Source: UBA2357 sp041916775
GTDB taxonomy: Bacteria; Pseudomonadota; Gammaproteobacteria; Burkholderiales; Rhodocyclaceae
Assembly: GCA_041916775.1 (NCBI GenBank)
Contig: JAYRYZ010000001.1
Location: 62,001 to 126,000, forward strand
Reading direction: 5' to 3'
Length of the DNA: 64,000 nt
How positions within the stretch are numbered: position 1 is the first letter of the stretch; each line of letters begins with the position of its first letter. The position numbers and the translations under genes are program-made. Positions 1 to 9,305 of this stretch are shown one piece after another. The notes under the pieces are model-generated. The model was not told the DNA's origin. It worked only from the letters and a program-made list of their open reading frames with translations, and searched no databases.

Positions 1-1040
1 ATCTCCGAGTCGAAGTGGCCAATGTTGCAGACGATGGCGTTGTGCTTCATCTTCACCAGGTGGTGGTGGTCGATGACGTGGAAGTTGCCGGTGGCGGTGA
101 CGAAGATGTCGGCCTTGTCGCAGGCGTAGTCCATGGTCACGACGCGGTAGCCTTCCATCGCCGCCTGCAGCGCGCAGATCGGGTCGATCTCGGTGACCCA
201 CACCTGGGCCGACAGCGCGCGCAGCGCCTGGGCCGAACCCTTGCCCACGTCGCCGTAGCCGCACACCACCGCGATCTTGCCCGCGACCATCACGTCGGTG
301 GCGCGCTTGATGCCGTCCACCAGCGATTCGCGGCAGCCGTAGAGGTTGTCGAACTTGGACTTGGTAACCGAATCATTGACGTTGATCGCCGGGAACTTCA
401 GCTCGCCGCGTTCGTGCATTTGGTACAGGCGATGCACGCCGGTGGTGGTTTCCTCGGTGACGCCCTTGATCTTGGCGAGTCGGGTCGAGTACCAGCTCGG
501 GTCGGTCGCGAGCTTGGCCTTGATGCTGGCAAAGAGCACGGTGGCCTCCTCGCTGTCCGGGTTGTTCAGCACCGACAGGTCCTGCTCGGCGCGCGCGCCG
601 AGATGCAGCAGCAGGGTGGCATCACCGCCGTCGTCGAGGATCATGTTGGAGAAACCGCCGTCCGCCCACTCGAAGATGCGGTGGGTGTACTCCCAGTAGT
701 CGGTCAGCGATTCACCCTTGACCGCGAACACGGGGATGCCTGCGGCGGCGATTGCGGCGGCGGCATGGTCCTGGGTCGAGAAGATGTTGCACGAGGCCCA
801 GCGGACTTCGGCACCGAGCGCGGTCAGCGTTTCGATCAGCACCGCGGTCTGGATGGTCATGTGCAGCGAGCCGGTGATGCGCGCGCCCTTCAGCGGTTGG
901 GCGGCCGCGAACTCTTCGCGGATGGCCATCAGGCCGGGCATTTCGGTTTCCGCGATCTTGATCTCCTTGCGACCCCAATCGGCAAGGGAAAGATCGGCGA
1001 CGATGAAGTCGGAGGCGGTGTGGTCGGTAGCGGCGTTCAT
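1..1040 (-). CDS. ahcY: S-adenosylhomocysteine hydrolase (adenosylhomocysteinase), 3' end outside window
   Basis: Cytosolic NAD-dependent enzyme that splits S-adenosylhomocysteine into adenosine and homocysteine, closing the methyl cycle that metK feeds. The 346 visible codons are the N-terminal part of a family usually about 470 residues long; the reading frame stays open at the left edge, so the C-terminus is missing from the window, not from the gene. Visible marks are the N-terminal MNAATDHTASDFIVADLSLA stretch, the substrate-binding NDSVTKSKFDN segment and the NAD-binding VVCGYGDVGKGSA (GxGxxG). The ATG at 1038-1040 is the natural start. The gene has its own promoter and an SAH riboswitch in its leader, so expression should rise when SAH accumulates. 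The Ca2+/Na+ antiporter and metK lie upstream on the same strand. Confidence 0.97.
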   Translation of the reverse strand, partial: MNAATDHTASDFIVADLSLADWGRKEIKIAETEMPGLMAIREEFAAAQPLKGARITGSLHMTIQTAVLIETLTALGAEVRWASCNIFSTQDHAAAAIAAAGIPVFAVKGESLTDYWEYTHRIFEWADGGFSNMILDDGGDATLLLHLGARAEQDLSVLNNPDSEEATVLFASIKAKLATDPSWYSTRLAKIKGVTEETTTGVHRLYQMHERGELKFPAINVNDSVTKSKFDNLYGCRESLVDGIKRATDVMVAGKIAVVCGYGDVGKGSAQALRALSAQVWVTEIDPICALQAAMEGYRVVTMDYACDKADIFVTATGNFHVIDHHHLVKMKHNAIVCNIGHFDSE

Positions 1041-1127
1041 GCGTTTGCTCCATGAATGCCGGGGGATCACTGCGGGGAATGGCGCTTCTCGAGCGGCTCA
1101 CCCGGTGTTCCAGCCCGGCAGGGTTGG

Positions 1128-1217
1128 TCAGGTGAGCGCCGTTCTACAACCGCCGTGGGACGACGGGATCCGAGCCTGGGGAGGGCGTAACCCAAACCTC
1201 GCAGCGCTCCTCGGAAT
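1128..1217 (-). promoter_or_regulatory. SAH riboswitch in the ahcY leader
   Basis: Read on the minus strand, the leader starts with CCGAGGAGCGCTGCGA (about 1217-1200), has CCAGGCTCGG in the middle and ends with ACGGCGCTCACCT (about 1142-1130). These are the conserved segments of the S-adenosylhomocysteine riboswitch known upstream of ahcY in beta- and gammaproteobacteria: GAGGAGCGCTGC pairs with the GGCGCTCACC segment and with CAGGCTCG to form the pseudoknotted core. It begins almost exactly at the start site predicted from the upstream -10 box and ends about 90 bases before the ahcY ATG. By family knowledge SAH binding turns expression on. Confidence 0.93.
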
Positions 1218-1223
1218 TCGCGG

Positions 1224-1254
1224 ATTATACCGCAGGCCGGCCAGGTGTTGTCAC
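1224..1254 (-). promoter_or_regulatory. ahcY promoter
   Basis: A perfect -10 TATAAT (minus strand, 1229-1224) follows a GTGACA/TGACAA -35-like box at about 1254-1248, 18-19 bases upstream. Transcription would start near 1217, at the first base of the SAH riboswitch, which supports both calls. It lies between the antiporter stop codon and the riboswitch, so ahcY can be transcribed independently of metK. Confidence 0.75.
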
Positions 1255-1272
1255 CTGTACCGGCTGTGCGTG

Positions 1273-2361
1273 TCAGCCCTGGGTTGTTGCACCATTGCCG
1301 TTATGCCGCATCAGGCAGATGATGACGAGGATCACGGTGGCGGGCATCACGAAGCCGAGCATCAGGTCCGAGAACATGGGCAGCATGGGGTGCGCGCGCG
1401 CCGCGAGTACCAACCAGGCGGTGTAGGCCGCGTAGTAACCGAGGAAGGCGATGCCCTCCCAACGCGCGATCTCGCGACCGGTAATCATGATGGGCAGGCA
1501 GGCGAGCGCCACCGCCACCATTACCCACAGGTCGAAGTTGATGGCGGCTTCCGAGACCGGGATGCCGCCGCTCGAGATCATGCCGGTGACACCGATCACC
1601 GCGAAGATATTGAACACATTGCTGCCAACCACGTTGCCCACCGCGATGTCGCGCTGGCCGCGGATGGCGGCGACGATGGAGGTGGCGATTTCCGGCATCG
1701 AGGTGCCCACTGCGACGACCGTCAGGCCGATCACGAGGTCACTCACACCAAAGGCCTGCGCAAAGGCGACCGCGGCGCCGACCAGCCAGTCGGCACCCAG
1801 CACGAGTGCGCCCAGGCCGACCACGACGAGCGCAATCTGCACCGACCAGTGCCGATCCCACTGCGAATCGGGCGGCATCTCGTCGGCAAACTCGGCCTCG
1901 GTCTCGCGCGTTGCGCGTCGCGACTGCCTGACCAGGAAGGCGGTATAGGCGATCACGAGCGCGAACAGGATGACCCCCTCGTGCCGCTGAATCGTGCCGT
2001 CGAGGGCCATCACCAGCATCAGCACGGAGGCACCGATCATGATCGGGATCTCCTGACGGATGATCTGCTCGGCCACCAGCAGCGGTGCGATCAGGGCCGA
2101 GATGCCCAGGATCAGGAGCACATTGGCGATGTTGCTGCCCACGACGTTACCGATCGCGATGTCCGGTTTACCGTCGAGCGCCGCGCCCACCGAAACGGCG
2201 AGCTCCGGCGCGCTGGTGCCGAACGCGACCACCGTGAGGCCGACCACCAGCGGGGAGATGCCGAAGGAAAGCGACAGCCGTGCCGCGCCGCGGACGAGCA
2301 ACTCGGCGCCGACGACGAGCGTGAACAGACCGAGCGCAAAGAAGATGATGTGGGTGAGCAT
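1273..2361 (-). CDS. calcium/sodium antiporter (CaCA family, YrbG-like)
   Basis: Inner-membrane cation exchanger of the K+-independent Na+/Ca2+ antiporter family, 362 aa, full length. It shows the family's internal duplication: two alpha repeats with the ion-binding motif, GTSAPELAVS near residue 50 and GTSMPEIATS near residue 220, each followed by a GNVVGSN segment, with about ten hydrophobic segments and a charged cytoplasmic loop around residues 145-165 (RQSRRATRETEAEFADE). It lies 65 bases after metK on the same strand and just before the ahcY promoter. Nothing links it to methionine metabolism except position. The transported ion is inferred from family. Confidence 0.88.
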   Translation of the reverse strand: MLTHIIFFALGLFTLVVGAELLVRGAARLSLSFGISPLVVGLTVVAFGTSAPELAVSVGAALDGKPDIAIGNVVGSNIANVLLILGISALIAPLLVAEQIIRQEIPIMIGASVLMLVMALDGTIQRHEGVILFALVIAYTAFLVRQSRRATRETEAEFADEMPPDSQWDRHWSVQIALVVVGLGALVLGADWLVGAAVAFAQAFGVSDLVIGLTVVAVGTSMPEIATSIVAAIRGQRDIAVGNVVGSNVFNIFAVIGVTGMISSGGIPVSEAAINFDLWVMVAVALACLPIMITGREIARWEGIAFLGYYAAYTAWLVLAARAHPMLPMFSDLMLGFVMPATVILVIICLMRHNGNGATTQG

Positions 2362-2392
2362 GATCGCCGTGATTCAGTTGTGGTTCAGGATG

Positions 2393-2419
2393 CGGCCGGC
2401 CGTGCTGTCGGGCCGGCCG
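2393..2419 (-). terminator. GC-rich hairpin between metK and the antiporter gene
   Basis: A perfect 9-bp stem (CGGCCGGCC and its complement) with a 9-base loop lies 8 bases after the metK stop codon. There is no U-tract, so it is not a classical intrinsic terminator; it may stabilise the metK message or reduce read-through into the antiporter gene. Confidence 0.35.
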
Positions 2420-2426
2420 TCCCTGC

Positions 2427-3593
<1,167 letters not shown>

Positions 3594-3613
3594 CGTGTGC
3601 TGCTCCACAAACG

Positions 3614-3651
3614 AAAAATCCCCGGGGGTTCGGCGTTGCCGGCTCCGGGGA
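3614..3651 (-). terminator. intrinsic terminator in the metK leader (candidate attenuator)
   Basis: On the minus strand TCCCCGG (3651-3645) pairs with CCGGGGA (3625-3619), enclosing a second stem CGGC/GCCG with an AAC loop, and is followed at once by TTTTT (3618-3614). This is a standard Rho-independent terminator placed about 95 bases after the predicted start site and 20 bases before the metK ATG. No gene lies upstream on this strand whose end it could mark, which points to attenuation of metK. I could not recognise the upstream leader as any known SAM riboswitch class. Confidence 0.6.
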
Positions 3652-3754
3652 CTGACGAGCGGGCGACGCTTTAGCAGTATTTTCCGAAGCGCGCGTCGAG
3701 TATGCGTCCGGCCCGCCCTGCAAGTTGTCGATTTAACTCGGCGGAAGTACCTGC

Positions 3755-3782
3755 ATTATAGCCACTTGCGCGCGCCGCTCAA
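3755..3782 (-). promoter_or_regulatory. metK promoter
   Basis: On the minus strand TTGAGC (3782-3777) and a perfect TATAAT (3760-3755) are 16 bases apart. Transcription would start near 3748 and give a leader of about 155 bases before the metK ATG, long enough to hold a regulatory structure. Confidence 0.75.
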
Positions 3783-3895
3783 CCCGGGGGGTGTGGCGGG
3801 CGTGATATCTTCGCGCTTTCGGATCGAAGGGGCCGGCCGCCTGGCCTGCGCAGCGCGGGCTTCCCGCGCGCGCAGGCCAGGCGCCGGAATGCGAC

Positions 3896-4756
3896 ATGTC
3901 ACTTGCCACAGTGTTTCGTCTGCTTGCACGTCTGCCCTTGTCCTGGGCTCACCGGCTGGGTGCTTGGGCAGGATGGCTGGCCTGGTGGTTCTCGGCCAGG
4001 CACAGAGCCCGCCTGCGCGCGAACCTTGCAAACGCGCTCGGGCGTGAAGACAGGGCTGTGCTGTCTGCGTCCATTGCCGAGCATGGGCGGCAGATGCTCG
4101 AGCTGCCCTACGTCTGGGTACGGCCACAGCAAGAGGTGCTGTCGCGCATCGTCAGGGTCGAGGGCAAGGCGCTGATCGAGGAGGCGCGCGCCGCCGGCAC
4201 CAGCCTCCTGTTTCTGACGCCGCACCTCGGCTGCTTCGAGATGTGCGCGCAGTTCTGTTCCACCTTCGGGCCGATCACGGTGCTGTTCCGCCCGCCGCGG
4301 CAGGCCTCGGTGCAGCCGCTGATGGAAGCCGGCAGGGCGCGCGGCGACATCCGCGTGGCGCCAGCCGATGTCTCCGGTGTGCGCCGCTTGGTGAAGGCGC
4401 TGCGCTCGGGTGAGATGGTCGGGATGCTGCCGGATCAGGCGCCGCGCGAGGGCGAGGGCGTGTGGGCGCCGTTCTTCGGCAAGCCGGCGTGGACAATGAC
4501 GCTTGCGGCACGTCTCTCCGAGGTCAAGGGCGTGAAGGTGCTGATGATCTGGACGGAACGTCTGCCACGCGGCACGGGCTATGTGGTGCGTGTGTCCGAG
4601 CCGGTCGAGCCCATTGTCGGTGCGCTGGAGGAACGCACGCGCATCATCAACCGCGAGATCGAGCGGCTCATTCTCGCCTGCCCGCAGCAGTACCTCTTCG
4701 CCTACGACCGTTACAAGCGGCCGGGCGGTGCGCCGCCCCCGCCGGAGACGATGTGA
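3896..4756 (+). CDS. lipid A biosynthesis acyltransferase (LpxL/HtrB family), first copy
   Basis: Inner-membrane acyltransferase that adds a secondary acyl chain to Kdo-lipid A or its precursor. 286 aa, close to the family norm. An N-terminal hydrophobic segment (residues 8-34) is followed by the catalytic HX4E motif HLGCFE near residue 110, the lipid A acyltransferase signature LPDQAPREGEGVWAPFFG around residues 180-200, and a C-terminal QYLFAYDRYK typical of the family. The ATG at 3896 begins MSLATVFRLL. The stop codon overlaps the start of a second family member (TGATG), so the two are translationally coupled. Which chain each enzyme adds cannot be told from sequence. Confidence 0.9.
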   Translation: MSLATVFRLLARLPLSWAHRLGAWAGWLAWWFSARHRARLRANLANALGREDRAVLSASIAEHGRQMLELPYVWVRPQQEVLSRIVRVEGKALIEEARAAGTSLLFLTPHLGCFEMCAQFCSTFGPITVLFRPPRQASVQPLMEAGRARGDIRVAPADVSGVRRLVKALRSGEMVGMLPDQAPREGEGVWAPFFGKPAWTMTLAARLSEVKGVKVLMIWTERLPRGTGYVVRVSEPVEPIVGALEERTRIINREIERLILACPQQYLFAYDRYKRPGGAPPPPETM

Positions 4757-5643
4757 TGCGGGTGTTCAGCCATCTGCTGGTCGGGCTGCTGTGGGCCTTG
4801 CACTGGCTGCCCTTGCCTTTGCTCGCGCGCATCGGCGAGGGGCTCGGGCTGACGCTGCAACGTCTTGCGAGGCGGAGAAGACATATCGTCGAGGTTAACC
4901 TCGATCTGTGTTTTCCGGCCCTGAGCGAGGCCGAACGTGCGCGACTCGCCTCCGCACACTTCCGAGCACTCGGGCGCAGCCTGATCGAGCGTGGTATCGC
5001 GTGGTGGGCTAGTCCCGCGCGGTTGGCACGGTTGGTGCGGGTGTCGGCGGCCGAACTGGACTCGGTGCGGGCGTTCCAGGCGGAGGGGCGGCCGGTGGTG
5101 TTGCTCGCGCCTCATTTCGTCGGGCTGGACGTGGGCGGGACGCGCATGGCCATGGAGCTCGACAGCGTCAGCATCTATGCGCGCCAGAAGAACCCGGTCG
5201 CCGACCGCTGGCTCTATCACGGTCGCACACGCTTCGGCGACCAGCAGCTGCTGTCGCGCAGCGACGGCGCGCGCGCGACGGTGAAGGCGATGAAGTCCGG
5301 ACGGGTGTTCTATTATCTGCCCGACATGGACTACGGGCGGCGCGATTCCATCTTCGTGCCCTTCTTCGGCGTTCCGGCGGCGACCATCACCGGCCTTTCG
5401 CGCCTGACGCGCCTCGCGGGGGCCGTGGTGGTGCCCTGCGTCACCCGCATGCTGCCCGACCGCAGTGGCTACCGGGTCGAACTCGGCCCGGCTTGGACAG
5501 ATTTTCCCAGCGACGACATCGTGGCCGACACCGTGCGCATGAATACCTGGCTGGAGACGGTGATCGAGACCATGCCCGAGCAGTATTATTGGGTCCACCG
5601 GCGCTTCAAGACGCGGCCCGAGGGCGAGCCGGGCGTCTATTGA
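4756..5643 (+). CDS. lipid A biosynthesis acyltransferase (LpxL/HtrB family), second copy
   Basis: Second LpxL/HtrB family acyltransferase, 295 aa, starting at the ATG at 4756-4758 that overlaps the preceding stop codon by one base; an upstream in-frame extension would lie inside the first gene and is unlikely. An N-terminal membrane segment (LLVGLLWALHWLPLPLLARI), the HX4D catalytic motif HFVGLD near residue 120, YYLPDMDYG near residue 190 and the terminal EQYYWVHRRFKTRP place it in the family. The tandem pair probably completes the secondary acylation of lipid A. Its 3' end overlaps the convergent small membrane protein gene by 7 bases. Confidence 0.9.
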   Translation: MRVFSHLLVGLLWALHWLPLPLLARIGEGLGLTLQRLARRRRHIVEVNLDLCFPALSEAERARLASAHFRALGRSLIERGIAWWASPARLARLVRVSAAELDSVRAFQAEGRPVVLLAPHFVGLDVGGTRMAMELDSVSIYARQKNPVADRWLYHGRTRFGDQQLLSRSDGARATVKAMKSGRVFYYLPDMDYGRRDSIFVPFFGVPAATITGLSRLTRLAGAVVVPCVTRMLPDRSGYRVELGPAWTDFPSDDIVADTVRMNTWLETVIETMPEQYYWVHRRFKTRPEGEPGVY

Positions 5644-5900
5644 ACGCGTTGTTCCGGCGCCTCGCCGGTCGGGGCGTCGCGGGCGGCGAGCCGGGCGAAG
5701 GCCAGCGGAAAGGCCGCGCTGCCGAGCAACGCCACGGCCGAGACGATCAGGACCAGCGCCGCCCCCGGTTCCGCCAGAAGCGGCGGAAGTACCCTCTCCT
5801 CTGCGGCAAGCACCAGTCCGCCCGCGACCAGCGCGGCGATGCCCGGCAGCCCCAGCAACCAGCTCGCGAGCGGAATGGGTGGTGAAGAGGCCTGTCGCAT
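5637..5900 (-). CDS. small two-span membrane protein of unknown function
   Basis: 87 aa from the ATG at 5898-5900 (MRQASSPPIPLAS). An AAGGA 8 bases upstream supports this start; another in-frame ATG three codons earlier has the same AAGGA overlapping it and is less likely. Two hydrophobic stretches (about residues 12-30 and 41-66) are separated by a short acidic loop, and the tail is hydrophilic. It overlaps the 3' end of the second acyltransferase gene and is divergent from dapF. I do not recognise a family. Confidence 0.6.
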   Translation of the reverse strand: MRQASSPPIPLASWLLGLPGIAALVAGGLVLAAEERVLPPLLAEPGAALVLIVSAVALLGSAAFPLAFARLAARDAPTGEAPEQRVQ

Positions 5901-6066
5901 CGTTTTCATCCTTACGGTAGTACATGGTTCGTCGCACCGTCCGGATATGCGGCGCCCGCGTGCGATTTTCGCACGTACCGGGCGCGCTTTGCTGGACGCC
6001 TGTGCGCCGCTGGGCGAGAATCGACCGGTTGTCGGCTCTTTGGCCGATGGATGGGACGCGTTGCGC

Positions 6067-6927
6067 ATGAAGCTGAAGTTTTCGAAGATGCATGGTCTGG
6101 GCAATGATTTCGTCGTCATCGACGCGATCAACCAGCAGGTCGACCTCTCGCCGGCGCAGGTGCGTCGCCTTGCAGACCGCCAGTTCGGGGTGGGGTGCGA
6201 TCAATTGCTGGTGGTCGAGCGGCCTTCGGTTGCCGACGTCGACTTCCGTTACCGCATTTTCAACGCCGATGGCGGCGAGGTCGAGCAGTGCGGCAATGGC
6301 GCGCGTTGCTTCGTGCGCTTCGTGCACGAGCAGGGTCTGACCGACAAGCGCGCGATCCGGGTCGAGACCCGTGGTGGCGTGATCAGTCCGATGCTGAACG
6401 CGGACGGTTCGGTGACGGTGGACATGGGCGTGCCGCGCCTGCGCGCCGCCGAGGTGCCGTTCGTGTCCGATTCCGATGCGACGGTGCAGCCGCTGGCGCT
6501 GCCGGACGGCAATACGTTGGCGATCACCGTGGTATCGATGGGCAATCCGCATGCGGTGCAGGTGGTGGCCGACGTCGACGTTGCACCGGTCGAGACGCAG
6601 GGGCCGCTCGTCGAACGCCATGCGCGCTTCCCGGCACGCGTCAATGCGGGCTTCATGCAGGTCGTCGATGCGCATCACGTGCGCCTGCGCGTGTATGAGC
6701 GCGGCGCGGGCGAAACGCTGGCCTGCGGCACCGGGGCCTGCGCCGCGGTGGTTGCCGGCATTCAGCGCGCGCTGCTGACGTCGCCGGTACGGGTCGACAC
6801 GCGCGGCGGCAGCCTGGAGATTGCCTGGGGAGGGCCGGGTACGCCGGTGCAGATGACCGGACCCGCGGTTACCGTGTTCCAGGGCGAGATCGATCTGGCG
6901 GCCTGGACGAGCGCGCGCCCCGAATGA
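6067..6927 (+). CDS. dapF: diaminopimelate epimerase
   Basis: Converts LL- to meso-diaminopimelate for peptidoglycan and lysine. 286 aa, slightly longer than the E. coli enzyme. Both catalytic cysteines are visible: NGARC near residue 80 and CGTGACA near residue 225. The N-terminus KFSKMHGLGNDFVVID is the family hallmark and fixes the start at the ATG at 6067. The frame is open for about 76 codons upstream but that part does not resemble the family. First gene of a dapF-DUF484-xerC run, an order common in proteobacteria. Confidence 0.96.
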   Translation: MKLKFSKMHGLGNDFVVIDAINQQVDLSPAQVRRLADRQFGVGCDQLLVVERPSVADVDFRYRIFNADGGEVEQCGNGARCFVRFVHEQGLTDKRAIRVETRGGVISPMLNADGSVTVDMGVPRLRAAEVPFVSDSDATVQPLALPDGNTLAITVVSMGNPHAVQVVADVDVAPVETQGPLVERHARFPARVNAGFMQVVDAHHVRLRVYERGAGETLACGTGACAAVVAGIQRALLTSPVRVDTRGGSLEIAWGGPGTPVQMTGPAVTVFQGEIDLAAWTSARPE

Positions 6928-6985
6928 GCAGTTCCCACTGGTTCGCCCGGGCGGCGATGCCGCAGCGGGCTGGAGACATCAACCG

Positions 6986-7639
6986 ATGAATGCCCAAGAC
7001 GTCGCAAGCTATCTCCGGAACAATCCGGATTTCCTCAATGAGCACAGCGAACTGTTCACCCGCATCACCGTACCCCATCCGCATGGTGGGCAGGCGATCA
7101 CGCTCGCCGAGCGGCAGCTGCATGCCCTGCGCGAAAAGATCGGCCAGCTCGAGGCCAAGCTCGCCGAGCTGATCCGCTTTGGCGAGGAGAACGACGAGAT
7201 CGGCGAAAAGGTGCATCGCCTGTGCGTGGCGCTGTTGTCTGCCGAGTCCTACCCGGTACAGCGCGAGTTGCTGTTCTCAAGCCTTGTCGAGGACTTCAGC
7301 GTGCCGCACGTCGCGGTCCGGCTGTGGAATGTGGCGCTCAGCGACGACGGCGAGGACTTTCAGCCGGTCAGCGAGACCCTGCGCTTCCAGGCGGGCGAAC
7401 TGCGGCATCCGTACTGCGGGGCACCGGTGAGTGTAGAGGTGTTGAGCTGGTTCGGTGATGCGGGGCCGCACGTCCGCTCGGTGGCGCTGATTCCGCTGGG
7501 CCGCGACGCTCAGGTGTTCGGCCTGCTCGCGCTTGCGTCAGAGGAGGCGGAGCGTTTCTATCCCGAGATGGGTACCCTGTACCTCAGCCGCATCGGCGAC
7601 CTCGCGGTGTCGGCCTTGCGTCGCACCCTGGGCGGATGA
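6986..7639 (+). CDS. DUF484 family protein
   Basis: 217 aa cytosolic protein of the DUF484 family, normally encoded between dapF and xerC, as here. The N-terminus (DVASYLRNNPDFLNEHSELF) is the conserved family start; a helical segment around residues 40-75 (ERQLHALREKIGQLEAKLAELI) looks like a coiled coil, followed by a GAF-like domain to the end. Its biochemical function is unknown. It overlaps xerC by 4 bases (ATGA), so translation is coupled, which suggests a partnership with XerC or simply operon history. Confidence 0.88.
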   Translation: MNAQDVASYLRNNPDFLNEHSELFTRITVPHPHGGQAITLAERQLHALREKIGQLEAKLAELIRFGEENDEIGEKVHRLCVALLSAESYPVQRELLFSSLVEDFSVPHVAVRLWNVALSDDGEDFQPVSETLRFQAGELRHPYCGAPVSVEVLSWFGDAGPHVRSVALIPLGRDAQVFGLLALASEEAERFYPEMGTLYLSRIGDLAVSALRRTLGG

Positions 7640-8583
7640 CCGAGGCCATGGCGAGCGAGGGGCCGTTACCGGCTCCCACCATGGCGCCCGGCACGCTGCC
7701 GGCGTCCATGTCGGACTACCTTGTTCATCTCGCGACGCAGCGACGTGCGGCGGCGCTGACGCTCACACACTACACCCGCGATCTCGCCCGCCTGCAAGCG
7801 CTGCTTGCGGGTCGTGCGCCCGAGGTCGTCCAGCCGCACGACATCCGCCGATTCGTCGCCACCCTGCATGGGCAGGGGCTGGGCGCACGTTCGATTGCGC
7901 GCACGCTTTCGGCCTGGCGCGGGTATTTTCGCTGGATGGTGCGACACCGCGGGCTGGCGCTCAATCCCGCCGAGCTGGTGCGTCCGCCCAAGGCGCCCCG
8001 GCGCCTGCCGAGCGCGCTGTCTGCCGATCAGGCCAAGGCTCTGCTGGATGCGGATGTCGGCGAAGGGGGGCTGGCGGTGCGCGACCGCGCCATGTTCGAG
8101 CTCTTCTACTCGTCCGGCCTGCGTCTCGCAGAACTCGCAGCGCTCGATGTCGATGCCGGCCTGGACGCGGCGCAAGCGCTGGTAACCGTCACCGGCAAGC
8201 GCGGCAAGACACGTTCGGTGCCTGTGGGTGCGCCCGCGCTCGAGGCTTTGTCGGCATGGCAATCGCAGCGTGCCGCGCTGCTGCGTGACCCGTCCGAGCG
8301 CGCCTTGTTCCTGACCCGCACTGGGCGCCGCATGACCCCCGAGGCGATCCGCTCGCGGCTGGCTGACTGGGCGCGGCGCAGCGGGCTGGGCGTGCATGTT
8401 CACCCCCACATGCTGCGCCACAGCTTTGCATCGCATGTCTTGCAGTCGAGCGGCGATTTGCGCGCAGTGCAGGAGTTGCTCGGACACGCGAGTATCCGCA
8501 GCACACAGGTATATACCCATCTCGATTTCCAGCATCTCGCGAGGACATACGATAACGCGCATCCACGCGCGCGTCGCCGCTGA
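7636..8583 (+). CDS. xerC: tyrosine recombinase XerC
   Basis: Site-specific recombinase that, with XerD, resolves chromosome dimers at dif. 315 aa, with an N-terminal SAM-like core-binding domain (about residues 25-110) and a C-terminal catalytic domain. All catalytic residues are visible: Arg in SGLRLAEL, Lys in TGKRGKTR, His/Arg in HMLRHSFASH, His in LLGHASI and the nucleophile Tyr in STQVYTHLD. Start ATG overlaps the DUF484 stop codon. The location after dapF and DUF484 supports XerC over XerD. No dif site was recognised in the window. Confidence 0.95.
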   Translation: MTEAMASEGPLPAPTMAPGTLPASMSDYLVHLATQRRAAALTLTHYTRDLARLQALLAGRAPEVVQPHDIRRFVATLHGQGLGARSIARTLSAWRGYFRWMVRHRGLALNPAELVRPPKAPRRLPSALSADQAKALLDADVGEGGLAVRDRAMFELFYSSGLRLAELAALDVDAGLDAAQALVTVTGKRGKTRSVPVGAPALEALSAWQSQRAALLRDPSERALFLTRTGRRMTPEAIRSRLADWARRSGLGVHVHPHMLRHSFASHVLQSSGDLRAVQELLGHASIRSTQVYTHLDFQHLARTYDNAHPRARRR

Positions 8584-8634
8584 CGTTTTTCATTTATTTG
8601 CATGCGACCCAATTCGGGTAGTGTCATGACCAAG

Positions 8635-8650
8635 CGATTCTTCCGAATCG
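8635..8650. promoter_or_regulatory. palindrome upstream of the HTH gene, possible operator
   Basis: CGATTCTTCCGAATCG is an inverted repeat with 6-bp arms and a 4-base centre, 41 bases before the ATG of a helix-turn-helix protein. Auto-regulation by that protein would be a simple explanation, but this is inference from position and symmetry only. Confidence 0.35.
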
Positions 8651-8690
8651 GGTATGCTTCTCGCCGAAAATAGACGAGGTATGCCGAAAA

Positions 8691-9263
8691 ATGACAAGAA
8701 GATCGGACGAGAACAAGGATACATACCCAGCAGCAGAGTCCGATCACAGTGACGACGTTGACGAGCCACTTGCGCGGCCCGTTACGGCGGGCCCCGACGT
8801 CGGCCCTGCGCTCAGATTGGTGGCATTGATCCTGGCGCGGCATCAAATCAAAAATCTGAAACGTCTCTATGACGAATTCGATCACGACATCATGCTGCCC
8901 CTGCTGCTCGGAGAGATTGCCCTGCACAACATCGGCACGCCCGATGCGCGGCGATCGAGCGCACAGTCGAACGATGTTGGCGACGAAGCCTGCGTGTTGA
9001 AGCCCTGCAATGCATATTCGATTGCGGCCGCCACCGGCATGCCGCGCGAGACGGTGCGGCGCAAGATCGGCCGATTGGTCGAGCTTGGTTGGATCAGCCG
9101 CCGTCACAACGGACACCTTTATATCAGCTCGACGGCGCTGCAGCACTTCGGCCGGGTGCTGAGTTCGCGCGAGTTGCCCGAGTTGCTTGCGCTCGCGGCG
9201 CGTGTCCGGCGCAAGCTGCAGGCCGCCGGCGAGACCGACTGGCTGGACTCGCATACCCCCTGA
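8691..9263 (+). CDS. helix-turn-helix DNA-binding protein of unknown function
   Basis: 190 aa. A polar, acidic N-terminal 40 residues is followed by a hydrophobic helix pair and then a clear helix-turn-helix (YSIAAATGMPRETVRRKIGR, about residues 103-122) leading into a wing-like LVELGWISRRHNGHLYI. This resembles MarR/GntR-type winged helices, though no family can be named with confidence. GAGGT lies 11 bases before the ATG. It is a single gene between xerC and a convergent membrane protein gene; the palindrome upstream may be its operator. Confidence 0.72.
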   Translation: MTRRSDENKDTYPAAESDHSDDVDEPLARPVTAGPDVGPALRLVALILARHQIKNLKRLYDEFDHDIMLPLLLGEIALHNIGTPDARRSSAQSNDVGDEACVLKPCNAYSIAAATGMPRETVRRKIGRLVELGWISRRHNGHLYISSTALQHFGRVLSSRELPELLALAARVRRKLQAAGETDWLDSHTP

Positions 9264-9305
9264 CCGCGTCATCCGCCGGGCGCGCCCGCGTTGTCGCGTT
9301 GTCGT

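Noticed and set aside
3594..3748. metK leader as a known SAM riboswitch class
   Set aside because: The conserved core of SAM-I, SAM-II or SAM-III could not be found by eye; only the terminator is clear.
4711..6678. Open frame of 655 codons on the minus strand
   Set aside because: Covers the second acyltransferase and dapF in antisense. Only the small membrane protein in another minus frame (5637-5900) looks real.
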